From positions 1-40,494 of the forward strand of contig JAGNSU010000022.1 of assembly GCA_017987895.1 (NCBI GenBank): DNA of 40,494 nt. Direction: 5' to 3'. Under the pieces are notes generated by a model. It searched no databases, was not told the DNA's origin, and saw only the letters and a list, made by a program, of their open reading frames with translations. The position numbers and the translations under genes were made by a program. The stretch is from Flavobacteriales bacterium (GTDB taxonomy: Bacteria; Bacteroidota; Bacteroidia; Flavobacteriales_F; PHOS-HE28). Below, piece after piece: positions 8,698-16,247 of the stretch; within the stretch, counting starts at the first letter, position 1, and each line of letters begins with the position of its first letter.

Positions 8698-9782
8698 GGG
8701 CTTGTCCACGGGCCGCCCTGCGTCACATTCAGGAACGAACTTCCATTGAAGCGGAAAAGGCCGCCGGAAAAGCCGAACCACAGCGTGCCGTGGCGGTCCT
8801 CCACAAAAGCCTGGATAGCGAAGTAGGTGGTGAGGTCCGGCCGGTCGGTCTTGTCGAAGAGCGTGAACGTTGTGCCATCGTAGCGGTAGGCACCAACGCG
8901 TACCGCACCGATCCAGATGTTGCCGGACCGGTCCGCGTAGAGGTTGTAGATGTCGTTCGCAGTAAGGCCATTCACTTGGGGGAATCGAGCGAAGTTCTTC
9001 CCGTCATAGCGAGCGACCCCACCTTCATTGATCGGCGGGAAGTCGGAGGTGATGGACCCGAACCACATGTTGCCCTGTGCGTCCTCCACGATGCTTGCGA
9101 CGTTGTTGCTGCAAAGGCCATCCTTCTTGGTGAAATGCGTGAAGGTCCTACCATCCCACTTGCATGCACCATAACCGTCCCGTCCGAACCAGATGTTCCC
9201 CTTGCTGTCCTCGAACAGGTCCCACACCTTACCCGGCAACATTTTGTAGGACGGCGTACCGATCACCGGGATCGGCAGGTCGAACGCTTCGAACCGTTCG
9301 CCATCGAAGCGGAACGCGCCATCGCTCGTACCGGCCCAAACGGTCCCGTTGCGATCCACCAGCACTTTGCACCCCGCGCCCAACAGCCCTTTCGCGCTAC
9401 CGAAGCCGGTGAAGGTCCTGCCATCGAACCGCGATGCGCCCGTATGCGTTCCGAACCAGAGGTTGCCATCCTTGTCTTCCGCGATACCCGTGACCACATC
9501 ACCGACGAGGCCTTCAGCGATGGAGAAATAGCGGAGCGACTTTCCATCGTAGTGGGCCACTCCTTGTCCGTTCGTCCCGAACCACAAGTTCCCCTTACTG
9601 TCCTCGTAGGCCGCAACGATGTACTCGGCGATCTGGGCGGGGTCACGGACCGTGATCGCGAGTGCGGTATCGCTCGCCGCGCTCGCTTGTGAGGCGCGGG
9701 CGCTGTGCTGTCCATCGCAGGACGCGAGCAATAAGCCGGACACTAACGGACCGACCGCGAACTTCATTATGGATCCCTTCAT
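8694..9782 (-). CDS. Lipoprotein with seven Reg_prop propeller repeats
   Basis: The 362-residue product begins with a lipoprotein signal (MKFAVGPLVSGLLLASC, lipobox LLASC). Seven repeats of about 40 residues follow with the two-component-regulator propeller signature 'EDS.GN.WFGT..G...YDG': AYEDSKGNLWFGTNG, IAEDKDGNLWFGTHTG, VLVDRNGTVWAGTSDG, LFEDSKGNIWFGRDG, IVEDAQGNMWFGS, LYADRSGNIWIGA and FVEDRHGTLWFGFSG. In hybrid two-component sensors this propeller is the periplasmic ligand sensor. Here it stands alone, without histidine kinase parts. The start at 9782 is preceded by AAGGAAACG; an inner ATG at 9767 is an alternative. The stop overlaps the GreA-like gene by four bases, so the two are coupled. 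Confidence 0.85.
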   Translation of the reverse strand: MKGSIMKFAVGPLVSGLLLASCDGQHSARASQASAASDTALAITVRDPAQIAEYIVAAYEDSKGNLWFGTNGQGVAHYDGKSLRYFSIAEGLVGDVVTGIAEDKDGNLWFGTHTGASRFDGRTFTGFGSAKGLLGAGCKVLVDRNGTVWAGTSDGAFRFDGERFEAFDLPIPVIGTPSYKMLPGKVWDLFEDSKGNIWFGRDGYGACKWDGRTFTHFTKKDGLCSNNVASIVEDAQGNMWFGSITSDFPPINEGGVARYDGKNFARFPQVNGLTANDIYNLYADRSGNIWIGAVRVGAYRYDGTTFTLFDKTDRPDLTTYFAIQAFVEDRHGTLWFGFSGGLFRFNGSSFLNVTQGGPWTSP

Positions 9783-9793
9783 CGTTTCCTTGC

Positions 9794-10660
9794 TCAATGC
9801 CCGCTCCACCCCGGCAACTTTGCTGCCTGCTTCACCCAATCCATGAACTGAGCCTCATCGAAGACGCCATCCTCGTGCAGGTGAACGTAGCGCGCGTTCG
9901 GGTCTTTGGATCCGACCGGTGGCATGGGCTTCAACTTGCGACCGAAGAAGAAGTTGATCTTGACGTACTTGGTGAAGATGTGATAGCTCACGAACCAGCC
10001 CTGGCCTTCGATGCCGTAGAAGGGCGAGTTCCACTTCACGGCTTTCTTCACCTTGGGCACAGCGCGCACGATCAGCGCATCGATGCGCCGGCATGCTTCC
10101 CGCGTCCAACCCGGTGCGGCAGCGATGTACCCCTGCACCGGTGCATCACCGTCCCCTTTCGCGATCTGCGGATTGCCGCCCGAGAGCAGTTTCACGGACC
10201 CAGCCTTCGAGGGCCTCGCCTGGGTCTTCTTCTTCGCCGATCCGCTGTTCAACGCCACCGCCGATTTCACCAGTGCCTTGAACTTCGTAGCGTCGACCTT
10301 CTCCCCTTCGCGGATGTCGATCGCGCGGCGCGTGCCGCCCGTGCCGGGTGCATTGAAGAGGCCCGCCGGATCCGGCAATGCGGCGCCGTGCATGAAGGTG
10401 AGTTTCACCTTGTCCTTGTAGGTCTCGCCGGTGCAGATGATACCGCTGTGCGACCACACCGGCACACCGGCCGGGTTCGAGGGCTTCTTCCACTTCTGCT
10501 CTTCTGTGATGGCGGGGTCGGCTTCGAGGATGAGGGTGCGCATGCGGGAGAGAGTGGCATCGCGCCAGTCGTTCAGGTCGGTCTTCGGCGCGGGTTTGGA
10601 GTTGGTGCTCTTCTTCACAACAAGCTTGCTGCTCTTGGCCGGGCGGGTGGGCATGGACAT
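9794..10660 (-). CDS. Double DUF1801 (YdhG-like) domain protein
   Basis: The 288-residue protein carries two DUF1801/YdhG-like domains in tandem. The first spans about residues 28-135 (LNDWRDATLSRMRTLILEAD, EEQKWKKPSNPAGVPVWSHSG, KVKLTFMHGAALPDPAGLFN). The second spans about residues 170-285 (VQGYIAAAPGWTREACRRID, VKKAVKWNSPFYGIEGQGWF, KYVKINFFFGRKLKPMPP, YVHLHEDGVFDEAQFMDWVK). Each has the family's 'W..P.y' and 'K.kl.F..G' patterns. They are joined by a lysine-rich linker. Many Bacteroidota encode these as separate small proteins, so this is a fusion. The biochemical role of the family is not established. It is the first gene of a probable three-gene minus-strand unit. Confidence 0.85.
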   Translation of the reverse strand: MSMPTRPAKSSKLVVKKSTNSKPAPKTDLNDWRDATLSRMRTLILEADPAITEEQKWKKPSNPAGVPVWSHSGIICTGETYKDKVKLTFMHGAALPDPAGLFNAPGTGGTRRAIDIREGEKVDATKFKALVKSAVALNSGSAKKKTQARPSKAGSVKLLSGGNPQIAKGDGDAPVQGYIAAAPGWTREACRRIDALIVRAVPKVKKAVKWNSPFYGIEGQGWFVSYHIFTKYVKINFFFGRKLKPMPPVGSKDPNARYVHLHEDGVFDEAQFMDWVKQAAKLPGWSGH

Positions 10661-10824
10661 CCTGGTTTCGGAACGCCAAGGTAAAGGCCGACAATGAGGA
10701 TGAGGCGGAAGTCCGGACAGTACGGGTGACGGGGTGCAGAATCGAGGCCAACTGACGAAGATCAGTGCGCCGTCGGGGAGCCCCGATAGTTTCGCTGGGC
10801 CGAGATCAAGCCCGGCAGTACACC

Positions 10825-11373
10825 ATGCGCATCCTCATCATCTACGGCACCGTCGAAGGGCAGACCCGCAAGATCGCGCGGGCCATGGAGGAACACTTGC
10901 GGGCCCAGGGTTATGCGGTCACCTGCTGCAGCGCCATCGACGAGCCCCCTTCACCGGAAGAGTTCGACCTGGTGATCCTCGGTGGCCCCATCCATGCGGG
11001 ACACTATCCCACCGCGCTGCGCCACTACGCGACCAAGCACGCCGGTGCATTGAACGCGCGGGCCAGCGCCTTCTTCTCCGTATGCCTGCACATCGTATCC
11101 GGTACCGATACCGCATTGAAGGAAGCCTTGGACATTGCCGAGACCTTCACCGGCTCGTGCAACTGGAAACCGAATCGTATCGAGCAGATCGCCGGTGCGC
11201 TGAAGTACACGCAGTACGATTTCTTCAAGCGTTTCATGATGAAGCACATCGTGAAGTCCCAGGGTGGCAGCACCGATACGGAGCACGACCACGAATACAC
11301 CGACTGGGCGCAAGTGAAGCGCTTCTGCGAAGAGATGGTGATGCAGGCCAAAGAGGGGCTCGTGAAGGCGTAG
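10825..11373 (+). CDS. hemG: HemG-like flavodoxin-domain protoporphyrinogen oxidase
   Basis: The 182-residue product matches the length and fold of HemG, the menaquinone-dependent protoporphyrinogen IX dehydrogenase of haem synthesis. It starts with a flavodoxin beta strand and FMN phosphate loop (MRILIIYGTVEGQTRKIA), continues with EFDLVILGGPIHAGHYP (FMN isoalloxazine loop) and has a conserved FFSVCLHIVSG. The region 135-160 (GALKYTQYDFFKRFMMKHIV) is the long insert loop characteristic of HemG relative to plain flavodoxins. The start at 10825 gives the flavodoxin strand at residue 2; upstream in-frame sequence is not conserved-looking. A generic flavodoxin role is the alternative. Confidence 0.8.
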   Translation: MRILIIYGTVEGQTRKIARAMEEHLRAQGYAVTCCSAIDEPPSPEEFDLVILGGPIHAGHYPTALRHYATKHAGALNARASAFFSVCLHIVSGTDTALKEALDIAETFTGSCNWKPNRIEQIAGALKYTQYDFFKRFMMKHIVKSQGGSTDTEHDHEYTDWAQVKRFCEEMVMQAKEGLVKA

Positions 11374-11487
11374 GCGCATGACCGTGGGCTTGCCTGTGGT
11401 AGGCAGGTCGGCAAGAAGAAGGTGCGGAGTGGACAAGTGACTTCCATCAGTGCCGTATGGTGCATCCCAAGGAACCTTTGTGCCATC

Positions 11488-13536
11488 ATGTTGCGGGCAT
11501 CATATCCATGGGTCATCGGTCTGTCGGTGTTCGCATTCCACGCGAACGCTCAACCGCCCACCTATATCTGGGCGAAGATGCTCCCCGGGAATGTGGAATC
11601 GATCCAGCGAGGCACTGCTGTTGACGCGACGGGCAACGGCTACCTCTACGGCAACTTCTGGGGCACTATGGACTTTGATCCCGGCGTGGGCACCGTGAAC
11701 GTGACACCGCCGATCTACGGCACCAGCACGTACATCGCCAAGTATGATGCGAACGGGAACCATCTCTGGTCGAAATACATCCCGCTGGTGACCTATGCCA
11801 ACGCGATGGTGATCGATGGCGCAGCGAACATCTACATCTGTGGGTCATACCAAGGCACCAACGTGGACTTCGATCCGGGTGCGGGTGTGGCCTACCTCAC
11901 TTCCTCCGCGGGTTCCACGGATGTGTTCATGGCGAAGTATGACGTCAATGGCAATTTCATCTGGGCGAAGAGCATCGGCTCCACTGCGGGTGATGTGGCG
12001 AACGATGTACAGGTCGATGGCAGTGGCAACGTCTACCTGCTGGGCAACTATACCGGTACCGTGGACTTCGACCCCGGAGCACCAACGTGCAACCGCACGG
12101 CCATGGGCGGAGCGGATGGCTTCATGGCGAAGTACGATCCCAACGGGAACATGCTTTGGGCGAACTCCATCGGTTCAACAGGCGTGGAGGACTTCCGCGA
12201 GGCGGCAGTGAACGCCACGAGCATCAGCTTCACCGGCTACTATAACCTCACGGCGGACTTCGATGCCGGCGCCGGCACTGCGAACCTCATATCCGCTGGC
12301 GGATATGATGCGTTCGTGGCGAAGTACGACCTCAATGGGAACCACCTCTGGTCGAAGTCGTTCAGCGGTCCTGGCAATGACCTGGGCGTGGCGTTGACGA
12401 TGGACGCAGCGGGCAACGTGTTCTTCACGGGTTCGATGAACTTCGGCAACCTCATGTCGAACGGGAGCATCGACATGGATCCCGGAGCTGGCACGGCACT
12501 GCTGTCGCCAGCCGCGTGGCAGACATCCGTCTTCATGGCCCGGCTGGATGCCAGTGGCAACTATGTGTGGGCGAAGAAGCTGCCGCTGAACGCGCCTGAC
12601 GTCGACATCCAACTCGACGTCTACGGCCGCCTGTACATAGCAGGCGACTACATCACAGGGACATCACCCATCGACATGGATCCCGGTGCAGGAGTGGCGA
12701 ACTTGACCGTGGTGGGTGGTGGGTTCACGCCGCTGTACAACCACGTCCTTGCGCGCTTCGATGTCAGCGGCCTGTACCAATGGGCGGGTGTCTTCGGGCA
12801 TTCCTGCTGGTGCAACGTGAGCGGGTACAAGGCCTCGCTGCTCACCACGCCGAACGGCTCGCTCTACTTCACCGGCATCATGCAGGCCGGCTTCGGTAGC
12901 GGCACGGTGGACTTCGATCCCAGTGCGGCGGTGGCCAACATCACCGCGCCATCTTCGGTGGACAACGTCTTCTTCGCGAAGTACAACGATGTGCCCATCT
13001 CCCTTCCCGTGGAATTGCTCGACTTCCGCGGGCAGAACGAGGACGGCATCCACCACTTGTTCTGGACCACTGCCAGCGAGCATGACAACGATCGTTTCGA
13101 AGTGGAGCGCAGTGCGGACGGTGTCTCGTTCGAGACGTTGGGATCGGTGCCGGGAGCAGGCAACAGCCAGGTGCAACGGGACTATGCGTTCGATGACCGC
13201 GAACCGCTGGATGGTGTGAACTACTACTGCCTGAAGCAGGTGGACTTCGATGGTCAGTACGTGCATTCACCGGTGATCGTCTTGCAGAACGTACGCCCGG
13301 CGGCGGACTGTACCATCAGCACCATCGATCCGCTTGGCGTGTTCTCGTTCAATTGCGCGGTCGGTCAGAACGCGACCCTCGAGATCCACAGCGCGGACGG
13401 AAGGCTGCTCTCCGCACAGCGGATCCAGGGCGGCACCAACGAACACATCGATCTAACCGCCTTCCGCTCCGGAACCTATCTGGTGCGTGTGGTCGATGCC
13501 GACGCGGCCCGCACCTACAAGCTGGTGCGGGAGTGA
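11488..13536 (+). CDS. Secreted SBBP-like propeller protein, T9SS sorted
   Basis: The 682-residue product has a signal peptide (YPWVIGLSVFAFHANAQ) followed by eight or so repeats of about 60 residues. Each contains 'VDFDPGAGTANLT', a 'FMAKYDANGN..WAKSIG' strand pair and 'VDGSGNVYLLGNYTGTVDF', which is an SBBP-like beta-propeller. About residues 505-600 form a fibronectin/Ig-like block (PVELLDFRGQNEDGIHHLFW ... VERSADGVSFETLGSV) commonly seen just before sorting domains in this phylum. The C-terminus is a T9SS type A sorting domain (ATLEIHSADGRLLSAQRI ... LTAFRSGTYLVRVVD ... YKLVRE). I chose the ATG at 11488 because it directly precedes the signal peptide. Confidence 0.9.
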   Translation: MLRASYPWVIGLSVFAFHANAQPPTYIWAKMLPGNVESIQRGTAVDATGNGYLYGNFWGTMDFDPGVGTVNVTPPIYGTSTYIAKYDANGNHLWSKYIPLVTYANAMVIDGAANIYICGSYQGTNVDFDPGAGVAYLTSSAGSTDVFMAKYDVNGNFIWAKSIGSTAGDVANDVQVDGSGNVYLLGNYTGTVDFDPGAPTCNRTAMGGADGFMAKYDPNGNMLWANSIGSTGVEDFREAAVNATSISFTGYYNLTADFDAGAGTANLISAGGYDAFVAKYDLNGNHLWSKSFSGPGNDLGVALTMDAAGNVFFTGSMNFGNLMSNGSIDMDPGAGTALLSPAAWQTSVFMARLDASGNYVWAKKLPLNAPDVDIQLDVYGRLYIAGDYITGTSPIDMDPGAGVANLTVVGGGFTPLYNHVLARFDVSGLYQWAGVFGHSCWCNVSGYKASLLTTPNGSLYFTGIMQAGFGSGTVDFDPSAAVANITAPSSVDNVFFAKYNDVPISLPVELLDFRGQNEDGIHHLFWTTASEHDNDRFEVERSADGVSFETLGSVPGAGNSQVQRDYAFDDREPLDGVNYYCLKQVDFDGQYVHSPVIVLQNVRPAADCTISTIDPLGVFSFNCAVGQNATLEIHSADGRLLSAQRIQGGTNEHIDLTAFRSGTYLVRVVDADAARTYKLVRE

Positions 13537-13605
13537 GCCGGGGGCAGGCCGGCAAGAGGAAGTGACGGAACCGAACGCACTGGTCGTGCCGAGCGCAAGC
13601 AGCCG

Positions 13606-14142
13606 CTAGAAGGCGTATTCGGACCGCACCAAGCCGCCGGGGAAATTGCGGCTGGCGACCAGCTTCAGGCGGATATCCTTCTCCACCGTGCCGAACAACG
13701 GAACGCCTTGTCCGATGAGCACCGGCAGCTGGCTGATGATGAGCCGATCGATCAAGCCGGCGCGGAGGAAACGCTGGATGGTGTCCCCACCATCCACATA
13801 CAAGCGGTAGTGGCCCTTGGTGGCGAGTTCTGCCACCAGCTGCTCAGGCGGTGCGTTCATCACGACCACATCGGCACCGCGGGCGCGCGCGGCGGTGAGG
13901 TCCAACTGCCCGCTGCTGAGAACGATGACCTTCTTCGCGTAAGGCCAGATCGCGAAGGACATCACGGTCTCGAAGGTCTTCCGGCCCATCACGATGGCAT
14001 CGATCCCGGCCATGAACGCATCGTAGCCGTGGTCCCCGAGCGGGGCTGTGCCGTCACCCTCCAGAAAATCCAGCGCCCCATCCGGACGTGCGATGAACCC
14101 GTCCATGCTGACGCCACAGAATACAGAGCAGACCGTTTTCAT
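13606..14142 (-). CDS. Dihydrofolate reductase family (RibD C-terminal domain) protein
   Basis: The 178-residue product is a member of the DHFR-like RibD C-terminal family, which uses NADPH. The motifs are the N-terminal strand VCSVFCGVSMDGFIARPDGA, then IDAIVMGRKTFETVMSF, KKVIVLSSG, LYVDGGDTIQRFLRAGLIDR and LIISQLPVLIGQGVPLFG. Stand-alone members in Bacteroidota are annotated only as DHFR family proteins; true folate or riboflavin activity cannot be inferred. The open frame extends upstream to 14484 through the palindromic repeat, but family similarity begins at the ATG at 14142. Confidence 0.9.
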   Translation of the reverse strand: MKTVCSVFCGVSMDGFIARPDGALDFLEGDGTAPLGDHGYDAFMAGIDAIVMGRKTFETVMSFAIWPYAKKVIVLSSGQLDLTAARARGADVVVMNAPPEQLVAELATKGHYRLYVDGGDTIQRFLRAGLIDRLIISQLPVLIGQGVPLFGTVEKDIRLKLVASRNFPGGLVRSEYAF

Positions 14143-14190
14143 GCTCGCCAAAACTAAAGTCGCGCGGACCAGTAGCGTCAATTCCCTCAC

Positions 14191-14321
14191 GTCATCCCGG
14201 AGTCCGGGCGCCGCGCGAGCGGCGGGGCCCCGGCCATCCGGGATCTCATTCACCGCCGACCAACGAGATCCCGGATAGGTGGGTCCGCGGTGCGTTCGCA
14301 CCGCCCACCTTCCGGGATGAC
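14191..14321. repeat. 131-bp palindromic composite repeat, copy 1
   Basis: The element opens with GTCATCCCGGA and closes with its inverse TCCGGGATGAC. Inside, the inner pair ATCCGGGATCTCATT / AACGAGATCCCGGAT lies around a short centre, and each arm contains its own GC-rich hairpin (one around GCGAGCGGCGGGG, one GGTGCGTTCGCACC). The outline is that of two REP-like hairpins in head-to-head arrangement. It ends 19 bases before the GIY-YIG start codon. Confidence 0.85.
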
Positions 14322-14340
14322 GGCAGGTATCTTGCGCATC

Positions 14341-14652
14341 ATGCACCAGTCGTGGGTCTACATCATGACCAATAAGCGGCACAACGTGCTGTACGTAGGC
14401 GTCACCTCCGATCTGGAAGGGCGTGTGCTCGAGCACAAGAAGGGAGTTCACCCCACGGCCTTCACCCTCCGCTATCAGTGCCACGAGCTGGTCTGGTTCC
14501 AGGAGTTCGATGATATCGAAGAGGCGATCGCGCAGGAGAAGCGCATCAAGCGATGGCGCCGTGCATGGAAGGATGAACTGATCATCAAGCTAAACCCTGA
14601 ATGGAAGGATCTGAGCGACGGTTGGTATAACCCGCGTGACCTAACCCCCTAA
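14341..14652 (+). CDS. GIY-YIG domain protein embedded between palindromic repeats
   Basis: The 103-residue product is a minimal GIY-YIG nuclease-fold protein of the UvrC N-terminal/YhbQ type. The name-giving strands are WVYIMTNKR and VLYVGVTSDLEGRVLEHK, with the conserved arginine in GRVLEHK, the helix FDDIEEAIAQEKRIKRWRRAWK and the late LNPEWKDL. Small stand-alone members are often annotated as endonucleases, but their substrate is unproven. The stop codon lies 2 bases before the second 131-bp repeat and the start lies 19 bases after the first, both in the same orientation. That suggests a gene that travels with, or acts on, the repeat, analogous to REP-associated transposases (inference). 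The start at 14341 was chosen because upstream codons lie in the repeat. Confidence 0.88.
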   Translation: MHQSWVYIMTNKRHNVLYVGVTSDLEGRVLEHKKGVHPTAFTLRYQCHELVWFQEFDDIEEAIAQEKRIKRWRRAWKDELIIKLNPEWKDLSDGWYNPRDLTP

Positions 14653-14654
14653 CC

Positions 14655-14785
14655 GTCATCCCGGAGGTCGGGCGCCGCGTAAGCGGCGGGGCCCCGGCCA
14701 TCCGGGATCTCATTGAAAAACGCCCAACGAGATCCCGGATACGCGGGTCCCCATTGCTAGCGCAATGCCCGCGTTCCGGGATGAC
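14655..14785. repeat. 131-bp palindromic composite repeat, copy 2
   Basis: This has the same length, orientation and architecture as the copy at 14191. The left arm (GTCATCCCGGAGGTCGGGCG..., GCGGCGGGGCCCCGG) and the inner pair ATCCGGGATCTCATT / AACGAGATCCCGGAT are nearly identical. The right-arm hairpin differs in sequence but keeps a stem (GGGTCCCCATTGCTAGC / GCAATGCCCGCG region), so structure is conserved more than sequence. It begins directly after the GIY-YIG stop codon. Confidence 0.85.
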
Positions 14786-14835
14786 GTTCGCGTGTGGCGC
14801 GCTCGCGTACCCCGCGTTCCGGGATGACGTTCGCG
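14768..14835. repeat. Tandem duplication of the repeat end (25 bp, period 43)
   Basis: The terminal segment of the palindromic repeat, CCCGCGTTCCGGGATGACGT followed by TCGCG, occurs at 14768-14792 and again, identical over 25 bases, at 14811-14835. Only the outer end of the element is duplicated, which suggests repeated cleavage, slippage or repair at this end. Confidence 0.8.
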
Positions 14836-14859
14836 CATATGCGGTGCCACCCCCCCAAA

Positions 14860-14894
14860 AGCGAAAAGCCCCGGCGAGGTCCGGGGCTTTCGCT
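14860..14894 (-). terminator. Hairpin terminator-like palindrome
   Basis: AGCGAAAAGCCCCGG pairs with CCGGGGCTTTCGCT across a six-base loop. It lies just downstream of the broken minus-strand fibronectin-III gene end and upstream of nothing else on that strand for 700 bases. A very similar AAGCCCCGG hairpin ends the minus-strand gene at 37513. Confidence 0.65.
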
Positions 14895-14914
14895 AACAGA
14901 AGAAGGATCGCTTC

Positions 14915-15067
14915 CTACGCCGCACGGCCCATCACGGGCATGCACTGCTTGCCTTCACCTGCTTACCCGATGGCACGCACGGTGTAGAAGTAGGCCTTGA
15001 AGCTCTCCAGATCCGTGTTCACGACGCTGGCCTTGTTGAGATACCGAGCACGAGGCCATTGAACGAA
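14915..15067 (-). pseudogene. 3' remnant of a fibronectin-III family gene
   Basis: Read on the minus strand, this stretch encodes the last 50 or so residues of a protein of the same family as the intact gene at 15407. It contains FVQWPRARYLNKASVV, ESFKAYFYTVRAIG, then an in-frame TAA, then AGEGKQCMPVMGRAA and a stop. The intact gene ends with the matching pattern HHFRVRAVFAAGEGPMG...RAA. The stop codon in the middle and the lack of any N-terminal part show that it is dead. Upstream of about 15067 the sequence merges into the 42-bp repeat zone. A hairpin terminator follows the former stop. Confidence 0.7.
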
Positions 15068-15127
15068 CGCGCTGCTACAATGCGCAAGGAAGAGACATTG
15101 ATGCCCGTTCCACGATAGAACCTTTCA

Positions 15128-15337
15128 GGGAACGACGGTCGGATGCGCATGTCATGTTCGTCCCTTTCTGGGAACACCACCGAGTTGCGCAAGAACACCG
15201 TGGACCATTCGGGGAACGCTCAGGAAGTGCGCATGATGGCATTGGACCATTTGGGGAACGCGGTCGACATGGACATCTGAACTACACACCATTAAGGGAA
15301 CGTCGCGGAGATGCGCGTGTTGATCGAAGACATGACG
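15128..15337. repeat. Five degenerate 42-bp units with exact period
   Basis: GGGAAC occurs at 15128, 15170, 15212, 15254 and 15296, exactly 42 bases apart each time. A second conserved block, TGCGCATG or a variant, lies about 16 bases into most units, and GGACCATT lies near the end of units 2 and 3. Read in the GGG-AAC frame each unit is 14 codons (for example GNAQEVRMMALDHL), but unit 4 contains two stops. A related but out-of-phase unit may lie at 15061 (GAACGAACGC...ATGCGCAAGG). It joins in frame to the gene that starts at 15407. Confidence 0.75.
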
Positions 15338-15406
15338 CACCGGCTCTCGTTCCCCAAAAGGAACCTTCCGCTCGTGTCCGTCGTTCCAGCGCCCAACTGC
15401 AAGACC

Positions 15407-16030
15407 ATGAACGTTACCTGCATACGCGCCGGTGTGAAAGACATTTCTTCCCCGGCATTGGTGGCCAAGGCCATGCATATCGAGAAGTGCATGCTGAACA
15501 ACCCCCACTTTCCAGCACCTGTGCCCAGTATCGCGGCCATCGCGGCCATGCGGACCGATCTGGAGCATTGGTTAGTGAAGGCGGAGGGCGGCGGCTTCGC
15601 TGCCATCGCCACGCGGTGGGAGAAACACACGCAACTGGAGCGCTCGCTCGTGCAGCTCTCCAAGTATGTGATGGCCCAAGCGCAAGGCGACATTGAACGG
15701 CAGGTGAGCAGCGGCTTCGAACTGCGCAGGCCACCCTTGAAGATCACCGACCTGAATGCCCCCAGCGTACTGAACGCGAAACGATCGGAGCACGAAGGCG
15801 GTGTGAAGCTGGCCTGGTCGCGCGTTCACGGCGCGCGCACCTATCAGGTCTTTGTGAACGTGCTGAGCACGGCGGGGGAGGAGGGATGGCGACTGGTCGT
15901 TCAAACCACGCGTATCCGCGCCGAAGTGCTTCACCTGGAGCCGGGTCAATACCATCATTTCCGCGTTCGGGCGGTGTTCGCGGCGGGCGAAGGCCCTATG
16001 GGCACGACGATCGGTTGCCGGGCCGCATAG
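15407..16030 (+). CDS. Fibronectin type III domain protein
   Basis: The 207-residue product has a helical N-terminal half typical of a Bacteroidota family of unknown function (PALVAKAMHIEKCMLNNPHF, VPSIAAIAAMRTDLEHWLVK, HTQLERSLVQLSKYVMAQA, SSGFELRRPP). A single fibronectin type III domain follows (VKLAWSRVHGARTYQVFVNV ... YHHFRVRAVFAAGEGPMG). No signal peptide is visible. The frame is open back to 15311 and continuous with the 42-bp repeat array, but family resemblance starts at the ATG at 15407 (MNVTCIRAGVKD), which gives a usual length. A decayed second copy of the gene's end lies 350 bases upstream in the opposite orientation, so the locus has been duplicated and rearranged. Confidence 0.75.
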   Translation: MNVTCIRAGVKDISSPALVAKAMHIEKCMLNNPHFPAPVPSIAAIAAMRTDLEHWLVKAEGGGFAAIATRWEKHTQLERSLVQLSKYVMAQAQGDIERQVSSGFELRRPPLKITDLNAPSVLNAKRSEHEGGVKLAWSRVHGARTYQVFVNVLSTAGEEGWRLVVQTTRIRAEVLHLEPGQYHHFRVRAVFAAGEGPMGTTIGCRAA

Positions 16031-16128
16031 AGAGCCGAAGCGGTCCATCTCACGGCATCATGGATCGCTTCACCCGCGGACGGGTTCGCGATGACGGACG
16101 TGGGCACCGGCACTACCTCTTGCCAGCA

Positions 16129-16158
16129 GGCCTAGAAGCCTTTGGCCTCCGGCCACCT
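16129..16158. repeat. 30-bp direct repeat, left copy
   Basis: This copy contains GGCCTAGAAGCC then TTTGGCCTCCGGCCACCT. It matches the segment at 17185-17214 at 26 of 30 positions in the same orientation, and the inner TGGCCTCCGGCCA is a hairpin. The pair brackets the two paralogous minus-strand genes. No gene is seen in the remaining bases between 16031 and 16247. Confidence 0.7.
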
Positions 16159-16247
16159 AAATGCCAATTAAACTCCCTCCTGTCCAACGGACCGACCCGT
16201 CGTACCGGTCAAGGGTCTTCGTCCCGCCTTGGCGGAGGGGCTAGAGA

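Noticed and set aside
14157..14484. N-terminal extension of the DHFR-family gene
   Set aside because: The open frame runs through the palindromic repeat and the GIY-YIG start; family similarity begins exactly at the ATG at 14142.
15128..15337. CRISPR array
   Set aside because: The 42-bp units are degenerate throughout, with no conserved repeat separated by unique spacers and no cas genes nearby.
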